The notes under the pieces are model-generated. The model was not told where the DNA came from, did not search any database, and saw nothing but the letters and a program-made list of their open reading frames with translations. Below are positions 26,031 through 35,459 of a stretch of DNA of 64,000 nt, piece after piece. How positions within the stretch are numbered: the stretch's first letter is position 1; each line of letters opens with the position of its first letter. The stretch comes from an uncultured Latescibacterota bacterium. Its GTDB lineage: Bacteria > Latescibacterota > UBA2968 > UBA8231. The position numbers were made by a program, and so were the translations under genes. The stretch covers positions 4,286,049 to 4,350,048 of the forward strand of contig OY282352.1 of the NCBI GenBank assembly GCA_958295495.1, written 5' to 3'.

Positions 26031-28823
26031 ATGCGCCTTCCGTGGAATGAAATCCGCACCCGCGCCGCCCGATTCGCTGCGGAGTGGGCCAACGCGACCT
26101 ACGAGCGCGGCGAGTCCCAGAGCTTCTACAACGAATTCTTTGAGCTCTTCGGCGTGCGCCGCCGCACGGTTGCGCGCTATGAGGAGCACATCCGCCGCTT
26201 GGACAACTCGCACGGCTTCATTGACCTGTTCTGGCCGGGCGTGTTGCTAGTTGAGCAAAAGAGCGCGGGCCGCGACCTGACCGCGGCCCGTGAACAGGCC
26301 GGCACCTATTTTGACGCGCTACCCGAGCGCGACCGCCCCCGCTACCAACTGCTCTGCGACTTTCAGACCTTTGAACTGCTCGACCGGGACGAGCGCGAGG
26401 AGACGCGCTTTGCCCTCGCCGACCTGCCGCAGCACGTTGAAAAGTTCGGCTTCATCATCGGGGTGCAGCGGCGCACGTTCCGCGACCAAGACCCGGTCAA
26501 CATCGAGGCGTCCGAGCGCATTGCGCGCCTGCACGACGCGCTCGCGGAGTCTGGCTACGACGGCCACGACTTGGAGCTTTTCCTCGTCCGCATGGTGTTT
26601 TGCTTGTTTGCCGACGACACTGGCATCTTCGAGCCACGCGACATTTTCTTGCAGTTCATTGAGGAGCGCACCTCAGCCGATGGCAGCGACCTCGGCCCCT
26701 ATCTGGCGCGGCTGTTCCAAGTCTTGAACACGCCGGAAGAGCGGCGGCAGACCAAGCTAGACGAGGACTTGGCGCGCTTTCCGTATATCAACGGCGAGTT
26801 GTTCGCCGCGCCGCTGCGCATCCCCGACTTCGACGCCGAAATGCGCCAGAGCCTCATTGACGCTTGTTTGTTCGACTGGACCGCGATTTCCCCGGCCATC
26901 TTCGGTGCATTGTTCCAATCGGTGATGGAGCCAGCCGCGCGCCGCGCTCAGGGTGCCCACTACACCACCGAGCAGAACATCCGCAAGGTGATTGAGCCGC
27001 TGTTCTTAGACGACCTGCAGGCTGAGTTCGCACGCCTGAAGGCCCGGCGCGACAACCGCCGCATCCCCGATCTGTACGCTTTCCAACACAAGCTCGGCCA
27101 GTTGCGGTTTCTCGATCCGGCGTGCGGCTGCGGAAACTTTCTCATCATCGCGTACCGCGAACTGCGGCAGCTCGAGATTGAGGTATTGCGCCAGTTGCAC
27201 CCATCCCAGCTTTCTGCATTCGCCGAGCTGCTTTCCGTGGTCAATGTCGATCAGTTCTATGGCATTGAGATTAGCGAATTTCCGGTGCGCATTGCCGAGA
27301 CCGCGCTGTGGATGATGGATCACATTATGAACAATCGGCTGAGCTTGGAGTTCGGCCAGACGTACGCGCGAATCCCCATTGAGCAGTCGCCGCACATCCG
27401 CAACGCGGACGCGCTAACAATGGACTGGAGCGAACTGCTGCCGCCAGCGGAATGTTCGTACGTGTTCGGGAATCCGCCGTTTGTGGGCGCGAAATTCCAG
27501 TCCTCCGATCAACGGAAGCAGGTGCAACAAGTCGCCGCGCTGGGCGGCAGCGGCGGCACCCTTGATTACGTGGCGGCTTGGTTTATACGCGCTGGCGAGT
27601 ACGCGCAGAAAGGCAACCCGCATATCGGGTTCGTGGCCACCAATTCCATTACGCAGGGCGAGCAGGTGGCGCAGCTTTGGCCGATCTTGTTCAACCGCTG
27701 CCGCCTCGACATTGCCTTTGCCCACCGCACGTTTGCTTGGGGTTCGGATGCACGCGGCAAGGCGCACGTTCACGTGGTGATTGTCGGGCTGGACAAACGG
27801 GAAGCGGCGCGTAGGGAGAGGCGGCTGTTTGCCTATCCCGACATCAACGGCGAGCCGGAGGAAACCAGCCTCGCGGCGATCACGCCGTACCTGTTCGATG
27901 GCGGCGGACTGGCCAATCCGCATTTGGTCGTGGGCACGGAGAGCCGGCCGATCAATGGGCTGGCAAAGCTCATCATTGGGTCGAAGCCGATTGATGGCGG
28001 CCATTACATCTTGGATGCGGACGAGCGCGATGCGTTGTTAGCGGAGTGCCCGGAGGCTGCGCCTTATGTCCGCCCATTTATTGGTGCTTGGGAATACCTC
28101 AACGGCGGCGAGCGTTGGATTCTGTGGCTCGGCGAGGCACCGCCCGACCTGCTGCGGCAGGCACCGGCTCTGCGCGAGCGCGTGCGGGCCGTACGCGCCT
28201 TTCGGCAGCAAAGCAAGAGCGCACCGACTCGCAAGCTGGCGGAAACGCCGACGCTTTACCACGTCAACGTCATTCCCGATGCCCCGTTCTTGGTCGTCCC
28301 GGAAGTGAGTTCCGAGCGGCGCGAATATGTGCCCATAGGCTGGCTAGAACCGCCGGTCATTCCGAGCAATCTCGTCCGCGTCCTCGTCGATGCAACCAAG
28401 CCGACATTCGCCCTGCTCACTTCTGCCATGCAGATGGCGTGGATGCGACATTTCGGTGGGCGGCTCAAAAGCGACTATCGCTATTCCATCGGCGTCGTCT
28501 ATAACACCTTTCCGCTCCCACCTGTCTCCGAGAAAGACCTACAACGCCTCGCGCCCTGCGCCGACGCGGTGCTCGCTGCCCGCGCCAACCACCCAAACGC
28601 CACACTCGCCGATCTCTACGACCCAGACGCGATGCCGCCCGACTTGCGCCGAGCACACTCAGCCCTCGACCGCGCGGTGGACAGCCTCTATCGGCGAACG
28701 CGATTCACCTCGGAACGGGAGCGCGTAGAGCATCTCTTTGCGCTGTATGAGCAGTTGCAGGTGCCGCTGGCGGCGGAAGCAGCCGGGAAGCGGAAGAAGC
28801 GGCGGACGGTGAAGAAGCGGTGA
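26031..28823 (+). CDS. Type IIL (MmeI-like) fused restriction endonuclease-methyltransferase
   Basis: 930 residues, close to MmeI (919). An N-terminal PD-(D/E)xK nuclease has IDLFWPGVLLVEQKS, giving D65, E75 and K77. A helical linker follows, including the fragment QGAHYTTEQNIRKVIEPLF. The N6-adenine methyltransferase has motif I FLDPACGCGNFLIIAYREL (from about 361) and catalytic NPPF (about 480). The C-terminal 300 residues are the expected target-recognition region (GGRLKSDYRYSIGVVYNTFP). One polypeptide modifies and cleaves, so no partner gene is needed. It is alone on the plus strand, with a SIR2 gene converging on it. The recognition sequence cannot be read by eye. Confidence 0.93.
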   Translation: MRLPWNEIRTRAARFAAEWANATYERGESQSFYNEFFELFGVRRRTVARYEEHIRRLDNSHGFIDLFWPGVLLVEQKSAGRDLTAAREQAGTYFDALPERDRPRYQLLCDFQTFELLDRDEREETRFALADLPQHVEKFGFIIGVQRRTFRDQDPVNIEASERIARLHDALAESGYDGHDLELFLVRMVFCLFADDTGIFEPRDIFLQFIEERTSADGSDLGPYLARLFQVLNTPEERRQTKLDEDLARFPYINGELFAAPLRIPDFDAEMRQSLIDACLFDWTAISPAIFGALFQSVMEPAARRAQGAHYTTEQNIRKVIEPLFLDDLQAEFARLKARRDNRRIPDLYAFQHKLGQLRFLDPACGCGNFLIIAYRELRQLEIEVLRQLHPSQLSAFAELLSVVNVDQFYGIEISEFPVRIAETALWMMDHIMNNRLSLEFGQTYARIPIEQSPHIRNADALTMDWSELLPPAECSYVFGNPPFVGAKFQSSDQRKQVQQVAALGGSGGTLDYVAAWFIRAGEYAQKGNPHIGFVATNSITQGEQVAQLWPILFNRCRLDIAFAHRTFAWGSDARGKAHVHVVIVGLDKREAARRERRLFAYPDINGEPEETSLAAITPYLFDGGGLANPHLVVGTESRPINGLAKLIIGSKPIDGGHYILDADERDALLAECPEAAPYVRPFIGAWEYLNGGERWILWLGEAPPDLLRQAPALRERVRAVRAFRQQSKSAPTRKLAETPTLYHVNVIPDAPFLVVPEVSSERREYVPIGWLEPPVIPSNLVRVLVDATKPTFALLTSAMQMAWMRHFGGRLKSDYRYSIGVVYNTFPLPPVSEKDLQRLAPCADAVLAARANHPNATLADLYDPDAMPPDLRRAHSALDRAVDSLYRRTRFTSERERVEHLFALYEQLQVPLAAEAAGKRKKRRTVKKR

Positions 28824-28834
28824 AGCTCTCTGAG

Positions 28835-31800
28835 TTATCGGGAGTCCCACCGTCGTTTCAATTCGAGGAATTTCTCGTCGGTTTTTAGGGTAGGCTCGTT
28901 TTCGCTTATCGACGCAAATATATCTCCGATATCGATGGGCCAACCTGAAACGTTGTCCGGCAGCACTGCATACAAGAGAGCCAGTGTCTGACGCGGGTGT
29001 TTTTTGACGCAGTCTTGGGCCTTATCCTTATCCAATCGCCAAGCATGGTCATTTTTCCTAAGACACGGAAGAATTATCTCTACCAATTTTGGAAATAGCT
29101 CTTCGTTGGAGAGCACCAAGTTGCACAAGGGCATCGACATTGCCGGTGAGTTCGCCTTTCTCTGACGAGGCCATATATCTCTTAGAAACTCTGGCAACAA
29201 TGATGTCCATTTGTTTCTAGTTTCTTGTTCCTCATTACATGATAGATTCGTCATCTGCCGTAACGTATTAGATCGAAATTCGTCATCCGCCTGCACTAGC
29301 ACATCCCTGAATTCCTCATTGGAAACACAACGATCACTCGTTCCTTCAATAATGCTTTCCCACCCAAATAAAATAATCCTTGAAAGTCCTTGGCTGTGCA
29401 TACGGCGAGTCTCACCATCCTCCCTTGCGAGTTGGAGTAAGTGCGGCTTTAAGCGCATAAATAGCTCTTGGTTTACTGATAAATAGAAAAACCTGCTCCA
29501 AAAAGCGTCCCTATCGTCAGGATCATTGGAATCGAGAACCGAAAGTAGATTCTTTTCTGACCACTCGCGATTAGTCCCATAAAACCAACCTATCCACTGT
29601 GAGAAAATAGCCAGCGCATGCCGGCGCAAATCACCCGGCAAAGCAAGCAGTTTATCTGCGTAATCTAGAAAATCGGTTTTCTGATAAGGATGTAGAGATA
29701 GCGCAATTTGTCCTGCCGGTGCATTAAGTGCAGCAATCGCCCAATTTCGCACCCTATCGACCCTCCTTTCCGAAGTGCCACTTTCCGCTTCTTTTGCTAG
29801 GGCTTGGATTAGCGCACTCGTCACTCGGCGAAAACTTGCTGGATATTGGTCGGCGAGACGGTCGCTCACGTTCTCAAGCCATCTTGCTGCTGGTTTGACA
29901 AGTACCGTCGCGCTGTTATCCAGATAACAGGCCAACCGCTCGGCGATCAACATCATAAATTTGGGCTTGTCGGTCTTTCGCTTCTCTGCATTTAGAAAGG
30001 TGCTCCACGCCCAATCTGGAAAATCTCCCTCCTTGGCCGCTATCCTGAGCACAGCAAACGCTCTGACAGGACGGGCCGCCGATAACCCGGCGAAAGGGTT
30101 ATCTTCGACTAAAGAATCATCTCGTATCCCGCTCAGACCGCGTGCCTCTGACAGGACTGAAGCGAGAGGTATGTCCAATAATGCTGAATGATCAGTTTCA
30201 GTTCTCACTATCCCGCTTCTAGTTCCCCAATATCTCACGACTTCATCGGCACCTTCCGGCTTCCACTCTGGAACCAATTCCCGAAGCCGATCGGTTTCTT
30301 CTTCAAGATTGAGGTACAGTTTGCATCCTTTTTGATACAACCAAGTTATCCGAGCGAGTATTGACCAAGTACGCCGTTTCTTGAAATCCTCTTCTTTCTC
30401 TTGTTTCCAGCGCGAACGTCCTTTCAGAAGCCGGGTTTCGATCTCGACGCGAGTATCGGCACTCAGTCCATTCCACCGGGCCGACAGCGTATGCAGCAAA
30501 TCCCATTCATGGCTCCCATTCCAAAAGGCTTCATCACTCACATCGGCAAGCATGGGACCAAACTGATCATTCGACACCAAGTCGGATTTGCCTGCCGCCC
30601 ATATTCGCAGCCTTGTAAATATCGCGTCGTCTTCAATCGGCCATTTTGAAAACTCGCGTCTCGCCGCTTTAAGGTCGATCTGCATGAGACGCTCAAAAAC
30701 AGATGTAAAGTTAATGACGGCTCCAGATAGTCCATATAGGCGGTCGTATTCAGTACCGTCTGTATCATTATCAGGAACAATAGAGTCTATCAAAATAAAC
30801 TCGACGCTACCAGATTCTGTCTCGAGTTCGAGCGCAGTTTCGAGATTCTTACGCAATACCACTACAACAGGAGCAATCCATTCATCTGGAATGTTGATTT
30901 CTTCAGTGTGATCTGGATACGCTACTTCCAAACTAATAAGATCACTAAGACGAATTTCGTCTTCCTGTCCGGGCGGCTTGGGATACCCCGAGGGTGGCTC
31001 CACCTTCAAGTAGGGACGATAACATGCAGCATAGGCACGAACGACGCTTCTGCTCCAACCGTCCATTGAAATTCTTTCTGCTAATTCATACTCGGCGTTC
31101 TTGTCGCTTAATCCATACCCAGCATCCCGGTCTATACTCTGTTCCCAGTATTCAAGCAGGTAGTACCAAGCCTCACGAACAGCGGAAGTCATGGGCCGTT
31201 GTGAACTCTTGAGAGCCCAACGTATTTCGTCTCGAATCTCGGGATGAAGAGGGGGTTTTTGTACTGCCCACCAAACCGCCGAAGGCTCGCCAGCGACGTC
31301 CCTTATCCACGCACCCATTTGGCGAAGCCGCGAAGGAAGGGGCGGCACGTTGTACGCCCAACGACCTGTTATCGACGGAAAATTGTCATCGTTTAAGTTG
31401 GTTCTATCGACGCGGTTCAGATTAAAGGGTCCCGGTTCACCATAGCGCCTGTGCGAATCAAAAACACACAGCCACTCTGCCGGCGGCGGTTCTTCTCCCG
31501 CCGAGAATTTTCTGACCCCCTCAACTGTCGAGACGATGTGAGCAACTTGCTCGTGCTCATGCGGCAAAAGGCTTTGGGGATCCTGCTTCGCTTTGTTGAT
31601 GACCTCCGAATACCATTTATCGGGATCGCGCGCCCTCTGCGCCCACGCCTTTAACGTGTCCCAAAGCGCAGTATGGTCAGGAGTTTCCGCATAGGGAATG
31701 GCCTTAACCCCTCTGTGCCCCCATTTAGAGGCCGCTTCGTCCGCATCACCCGGTTGAAAAGCATAGACTTGGCGTTCATTGGTCTGTCTGTTTAGTCCCT

Positions 31801-32503
31801 CTAACAGATAGTGAACAGGAGGATCGTCCGCCGCATAGCCGACGAAGACAACGACGTACCTGTCAATGATTTCTCGAAAGAAGGAAGTAGCCCAACCCTC
31901 CGAAAGATACGCCTGTCCAAATTGGGAACTAGACAGAACAAACCCATCGCCTTCAGCCCCTTGATAATTAGAGGTAGCCTTGCCGTGAAGATAGACAATG
32001 CCGTTCATGTCTTTTGGACGAGATGGATCAGGCAAACGAGATCGTTGCCACGATGAAAGGCCGCGCCCACAATCATCAAACAGACGATCAAAGTTGGTCG
32101 TTACGATACGAACCAAACCTTCCCTAGTGGTTGCGAGGTCGAGGATTGTATTATGGGCCGTCAAATCCGGTTCATCATCCGGTCGCAGCGCGGAAGCCAC
32201 TGCCGCTTCTATAACGTCCGTAGAAAATTCGTGCTCAAGCAGACCGAATATCCAGTCTGCCGCGATTACACCGGCAACACCAGTTTGGTCCTCAACGTTA
32301 CGCGCTTCCTCAAGTAGCTTCCGGGCTGGGCTATCAGCTTGAACCCCGAGTGTCTCCATAACTTTCTTTGCCAAACCAAAGAAGTCCGGCAGCCCTGCCT
32401 TAGCCCGTGAGACCCCGGCCCCACAGAAGAAAACCACTCGGCCCTCATCGCGGGCGTGGAGCAGCTCATCTGGAATCGCCGGACCATTTTCAAAAAACCG
32501 CAT
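28835..32503 (-). CDS. SIR2-domain anti-phage-type protein (DSR1-like), 1222 aa
   Basis: The N-terminal SIR2-like NADase domain has VVFFCGAGVSRAKAGLPDF (GAGVS 28-32), VTTNFDRLF (N137) and YLHGKA (H173), the NAD-binding and catalytic positions. The next 900 residues are helical and lack known enzyme motifs; length and layout resemble long defence-associated sirtuins (DSR1/DSR2 type), where the C-terminal part senses phage proteins and the SIR2 part depletes NAD+. The C-terminal part may be DUF4020, but I cannot verify this. Base composition is much lower in GC than flanking genes, a sign of transfer. It shares a divergent regulatory region with the Fic gene and its stop lies 12 bp from the convergent MmeI-like gene. 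Confidence 0.85.
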   Translation of the reverse strand: MRFFENGPAIPDELLHARDEGRVVFFCGAGVSRAKAGLPDFFGLAKKVMETLGVQADSPARKLLEEARNVEDQTGVAGVIAADWIFGLLEHEFSTDVIEAAVASALRPDDEPDLTAHNTILDLATTREGLVRIVTTNFDRLFDDCGRGLSSWQRSRLPDPSRPKDMNGIVYLHGKATSNYQGAEGDGFVLSSSQFGQAYLSEGWATSFFREIIDRYVVVFVGYAADDPPVHYLLEGLNRQTNERQVYAFQPGDADEAASKWGHRGVKAIPYAETPDHTALWDTLKAWAQRARDPDKWYSEVINKAKQDPQSLLPHEHEQVAHIVSTVEGVRKFSAGEEPPPAEWLCVFDSHRRYGEPGPFNLNRVDRTNLNDDNFPSITGRWAYNVPPLPSRLRQMGAWIRDVAGEPSAVWWAVQKPPLHPEIRDEIRWALKSSQRPMTSAVREAWYYLLEYWEQSIDRDAGYGLSDKNAEYELAERISMDGWSRSVVRAYAACYRPYLKVEPPSGYPKPPGQEDEIRLSDLISLEVAYPDHTEEINIPDEWIAPVVVVLRKNLETALELETESGSVEFILIDSIVPDNDTDGTEYDRLYGLSGAVINFTSVFERLMQIDLKAARREFSKWPIEDDAIFTRLRIWAAGKSDLVSNDQFGPMLADVSDEAFWNGSHEWDLLHTLSARWNGLSADTRVEIETRLLKGRSRWKQEKEEDFKKRRTWSILARITWLYQKGCKLYLNLEEETDRLRELVPEWKPEGADEVVRYWGTRSGIVRTETDHSALLDIPLASVLSEARGLSGIRDDSLVEDNPFAGLSAARPVRAFAVLRIAAKEGDFPDWAWSTFLNAEKRKTDKPKFMMLIAERLACYLDNSATVLVKPAARWLENVSDRLADQYPASFRRVTSALIQALAKEAESGTSERRVDRVRNWAIAALNAPAGQIALSLHPYQKTDFLDYADKLLALPGDLRRHALAIFSQWIGWFYGTNREWSEKNLLSVLDSNDPDDRDAFWSRFFYLSVNQELFMRLKPHLLQLAREDGETRRMHSQGLSRIILFGWESIIEGTSDRCVSNEEFRDVLVQADDEFRSNTLRQMTNLSCNEEQETRNKWTSLLPEFLRDIWPRQRKANSPAMSMPLCNLVLSNEELFPKLVEIILPCLRKNDHAWRLDKDKAQDCVKKHPRQTLALLYAVLPDNVSGWPIDIGDIFASISENEPTLKTDEKFLELKRRWDSR

Positions 32504-32600
32504 TTACGCTCCTAGCTGATGCTGATGATTAGATGTTCAAGGATATAGTTGAGCCACGGTAATCGGCGGCCTTGACTCATCTTGATTTGCCTCTAAAATT

Positions 32601-32629
32601 TGTCATTCGCCTTGTCAAAGTCAATGACA
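32601..32629. promoter_or_regulatory. Inverted repeat in the divergent SIR2-Fic intergenic region, possible operator
   Basis: tgtcatt (32601-32607) and aatgaca (32623-32629) are perfect complements around 15 bases that include ttgtcaa. The surrounding 186-bp region is AT-rich and the only place either gene could be promoted from. No clear -10/-35 pair could be fixed by eye. A binding protein is not evident nearby. Confidence 0.4.
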
Positions 32630-32689
32630 TATCTTTCTTTTTTATTATGGATATATATCACTAAATCATTCTTATAACAAGGAGTTATG

Positions 32690-33874
32690 ATGGGAAGAAT
32701 CGTGACAACTAGGTGGCCATACAAAGCGTCCCATCCCCATCTCACCTTCGCCCTCGACCTATCGCATCTAGACCCCAAGACCTGGATCGCACTCGGCGCG
32801 GCAGCGGCAAAATGCGATCACATCGCCCATGCGATGTTGGCCCCCGAGGTAGCGCAGAGCGTTCACCAGCTGTATCTGGCAAAGGGCGCGTTGGCCACCA
32901 CGGCAATCGAAGGCAATACGCTGTCCGAAGAAGAGGTCACAGGGCTGCTAGCAGGCTCGCTCAGACTGCCGCCATCGCGGGAGTACCTCGGCCAAGAAAT
33001 CAGAAACATCATCAGTGCCTGTAGGGTGCTGACCAAAGATGTTGCCACGAGCGGCACCAAGCCAATTACGGCCACCGTCATCAAAAAGATGAACCGAGCC
33101 GTGCTAAACGGCCTTGAAGTCGAAGACCACGTCACGCCCGGGAAAATCCGCACCACAGAAGTGGTCGTAGGTAGGTACAAATGCCCGCCGCATCGGGATT
33201 GCGTCTTCCTGCTGAATCGCCTGTGCGATACGTTGAACCAATTTCCGCCCGCCGAGGACAACCCCATCGCCCATGCGATCCTAAAGGCCATTTTCGCGCA
33301 CCTCTATCTGGCTTGGATCCATCCCTTCGGCGATGGCAACGGCCGCACGGCGCGGTTGCTGGAGTTTTACATCCTAGTCGGTGCTGGCCTACCGCAGCCG
33401 GCCTGCCACCTATTGAGCAACCACTACAACCAAACGCGGTCGGCATACTACCGCCAACTAGACCGCGCCCGCCAACCGGACGACGGCGTCGTGCGCTTCA
33501 TCAGCTATGCCATTGCGGGCTTGGTGGACGGCCTCAGCGAGCAAATCAACCTAATTCGCAAGCACCAGTGGGATGTCGCATGGATCAACCACGTACACGA
33601 AACCTTCCGCACGGCCTCAGGCCCTGCGGCGAGCCGCCAACGGACGCTAGCGTTGAGCCTATCTCGTGCGGAGAAACCGGTCCGCATCGCCGATATTCCC
33701 ACGCTAGATGCCGATTTGGGCCGTGCCTATGCAGCCGTCACGCTCCGCACGCTGCACCGCGACATCGCGGCTCTGAGCGATCTAGAGCTTGTAGTGCATG
33801 AAGGTAGAAAGGTGCGGGCGCACCACGAGCGTCTGTTGGCGTTCCTGCCTTGGCGCAACCTAGCCAGCCGCTGA
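32690..33874 (+). CDS. Fic-family protein (AMPylase) with N-terminal inhibitory motif
   Basis: 394 residues. The second of two adjacent ATGs is chosen because AAGGAG ends at 32684, giving a five-base spacer. The Fic core HPFGDGNGRTAR (from about 211) is complete, so transfer of AMP (or another nucleotide part) to a target hydroxyl is likely. TTAIEGN near residue 70 fits the (S/T)xxxE(G/N) inhibitory helix of class II Fic proteins, where the Glu blocks ATP binding. The C-terminal TLHRDIAALSDLELVVHEG looks like a winged helix. The last eight codons and stop lie in a sequence duplicated from behind the amidohydrolase gene (35195-35261), so the native C-terminus has probably been replaced. Confidence 0.92.
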   Translation: MGRIVTTRWPYKASHPHLTFALDLSHLDPKTWIALGAAAAKCDHIAHAMLAPEVAQSVHQLYLAKGALATTAIEGNTLSEEEVTGLLAGSLRLPPSREYLGQEIRNIISACRVLTKDVATSGTKPITATVIKKMNRAVLNGLEVEDHVTPGKIRTTEVVVGRYKCPPHRDCVFLLNRLCDTLNQFPPAEDNPIAHAILKAIFAHLYLAWIHPFGDGNGRTARLLEFYILVGAGLPQPACHLLSNHYNQTRSAYYRQLDRARQPDDGVVRFISYAIAGLVDGLSEQINLIRKHQWDVAWINHVHETFRTASGPAASRQRTLALSLSRAEKPVRIADIPTLDADLGRAYAAVTLRTLHRDIAALSDLELVVHEGRKVRAHHERLLAFLPWRNLASR

Positions 33875-33913
33875 AACCCGCAGTGCCTGCCGCGTCCCAG
33901 CCAAGTCGAAACA
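33847..33913. repeat. 67-bp direct repeat of the amidohydrolase 3' end, at the Fic 3' end
   Basis: This segment is identical to 35195-35261, which spans the stop codon of the amidohydrolase gene. Here it supplies the last codons and stop of the Fic gene in the opposite reading direction. Its inner 38 bp (33876-33913) recurs once more at 33956-33993 after 42 bp of unrelated sequence. Confidence 0.92.
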
Positions 33914-33955
33914 TCTATCGTGAACGATGCGGCGGCACCGGACATGACGTTGGAC

Positions 33956-34191
33956 ACCCGCAGTGCCTGCCGCGTCCCAGCCAAGTCGAAACAGGCCTCT
34001 TGGTTGCCGCGCATAAAGCGGGTCGCCAGCTCTATGGCTTCGGCCTCGGTCAGCAAGCCGTCGTCTATCTCGCCTTGGAGGGCGCGGGCGAGCCAGCGAC
34101 GCGCCTGAATCGCGTAGGCCACCGAGCTGGTCGGCCAGCCAGTGTCGCCGCCAAAGGCGAAGAGCTTGGACGCGGGAGCGGCGTGGATAAA
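33956..34191 (-). pseudogene. Duplicated 3' fragment of the amidohydrolase gene
   Basis: 236 bp identical to 35224-35459. In the minus frame it encodes HAAPASKLFAFGGDTGW through ACFDLAGTRQALRVS, that is the last 78 or so residues of the amidohydrolase at 35208, then runs into unrelated residues (NVMSGAAAS) instead of the normal SAAG end. Upstream (34192-34260) the frame continues into non-homologous codons and a stop. The lack of any mismatch implies a recent duplication. Confidence 0.9.
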
Positions 34192-34394
34192 TTCGCCAGG
34201 CCCCGTTTTCCCACATGAAGGCTGCGGCCCGTTGGCGTCCTTGGCGCGGAGGCCGAACTCATAGCCGAGGCTTGGTTGACCGTTCTAGTTCTGCTCTCTA
34301 CTATTCTGGCATGGATTCACCCTTGGCAGTCCAATGGCGACGAATCAAAAGAAGAATGACATTAGATGGCTAATTGAATGCCGGGAATGAGCAA
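34192..34394. other. Non-coding or scrambled segment
   Basis: About 200 bp between the duplicated fragment and the next gene. The first 70 bp continue the minus frame (LGYEFGLRAKDANGPQPS) without a start and may be a scrap of a different gene. An 18-codon plus-strand frame at 34334 has no support. I see nothing else here. Confidence 0.5.
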
Positions 34395-34805
34395 ATGTCG
34401 TTTCACAAAGTATTGGCAAGTCTTCAGGACATCGGTAAACTACTAATCAAGCGGGGATCAGCCATGGGGCCGCTAGTCCCTACGCTCCTCCTGATCCCGG
34501 TGCTTCTTGGGACTGCTTGGCTGTTTCGATCAATATTCGTGATTAGAGGTTGTCCGATTATCAGCACTGGATTGGTGATCTTAGTGCTATGGATTGTGCT
34601 TAGCTATCTCCGCCACTATGCGTCGTTTGCCAAGAACGATCCCGATAGGCTCCAGTCGGAGGAGTACCGATACGAAACAGCGCGGCTACAGATGATCGCC
34701 GCCAAGGAGTTACCTAACCCAATTCCCGCCAAGGAGCTTCCGCTGGAAGCCCCAAAAGAAAAACCACCTACTTCGACCGATACAGATGAGGAAAACGCCC
34801 CATGA
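34395..34805 (+). CDS. Small two-helix membrane protein, unknown
   Basis: 136 residues from ATG 34395 (a TTG at 34374 adds seven). Two membrane segments are likely at about 27-46 (PLVPTLLLIPVLLGTAWLF) and 55-72 (ISTGLVILVLWIVLSYL). A charged, Pro/Glu-rich tail follows (KELPNPIPAKELP ... TDTDEENAP), probably cytoplasmic. It overlaps the next gene by ATGA, so the two are translated together. Composition is lower in GC than the flanking catabolic genes. It lies between two copies of the amidohydrolase 3' end, so both small genes may be cargo of an acquired segment. No family is recognised. Confidence 0.65.
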   Translation: MSFHKVLASLQDIGKLLIKRGSAMGPLVPTLLLIPVLLGTAWLFRSIFVIRGCPIISTGLVILVLWIVLSYLRHYASFAKNDPDRLQSEEYRYETARLQMIAAKELPNPIPAKELPLEAPKEKPPTSTDTDEENAP

Positions 34806-35158
34806 AATCTTATCTCTTTACATACAGCCAAGCCTGCACACAGGCGCAAGCACATGAGGCACTCAACAACACCGAGGACGTTCAAACATGGGTTGCGCCA
34901 TTTCCTTACTCTGCCATCCTCGTCTCCTCACTCGATACTCAGGACCTCTGTTCCATCCTTCGCAATCGACTGCCCGACGTGTGGTTCATGGTTTCAGAAA
35001 TGGACCCCCAGACCGTAGATGGCTGGTTGCCCGGAGAACTATGGGATTACGTAACCGATCCACAGAAGGCGTGGTCGCGGCAGTTATTCAAGAATATCGC
35101 TTCTACAAGGCACCTTCGTCGTCCTGTCGCCGATGCCGGCAAAATGGCGGGGACCTAG
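34802..35158 (+). CDS. Hypothetical protein, 118 aa, possible small ferredoxin-like fold
   Basis: It begins MKSYLFTYSQACTQAQAHEAL, with a strand-helix-strand order (then VQTWVAPFPYSAILVSS, then DLCSILRNRLPDVWFMVSEMD), which resembles Cas2/SinR-type ferredoxin-like proteins in pattern only. A GWLPGELWDYV stretch looks conserved. It is coupled to the membrane protein upstream by ATGA. Downstream the repeated amidohydrolase 3' end begins after about 35 bp. Function is unknown; a role in a two-gene defence or toxin-like unit is conjecture. Confidence 0.6.
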   Translation: MKSYLFTYSQACTQAQAHEALNNTEDVQTWVAPFPYSAILVSSLDTQDLCSILRNRLPDVWFMVSEMDPQTVDGWLPGELWDYVTDPQKAWSRQLFKNIASTRHLRRPVADAGKMAGT

Positions 35159-35194
35159 AGTTTCCTTTCTAACTGATTTATCTTCGCCCTCCCG

Positions 35195-35459
35195 GCCTTG
35201 GCGCAACCTAGCCAGCCGCTGAAACCCGCAGTGCCTGCCGCGTCCCAGCCAAGTCGAAACAGGCCTCTTGGTTGCCGCGCATAAAGCGGGTCGCCAGCTC
35301 TATGGCTTCGGCCTCGGTCAGCAAGCCGTCGTCTATCTCGCCTTGGAGGGCGCGGGCGAGCCAGCGACGCGCCTGAATCGCGTAGGCCACCGAGCTGGTC
35401 GGCCAGCCAGTGTCGCCGCCAAAGGCGAAGAGCTTGGACGCGGGAGCGGCGTGGATAAA
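35195..35459. repeat. Parental copy of the direct repeat (amidohydrolase 3' end)
   Basis: 35195-35261 equals 33847-33913 and 35224-35459 equals 33956-34191. This copy is in its natural place because it joins the full-length amidohydrolase gene. The two copies bracket a 1.0-kb unique segment with two small genes. Confidence 0.92.

Noticed and set aside
34334..34390. 18-codon frame upstream of the two-helix membrane protein
   Set aside because: It has no ribosome-binding site, no homology and is too short to support.
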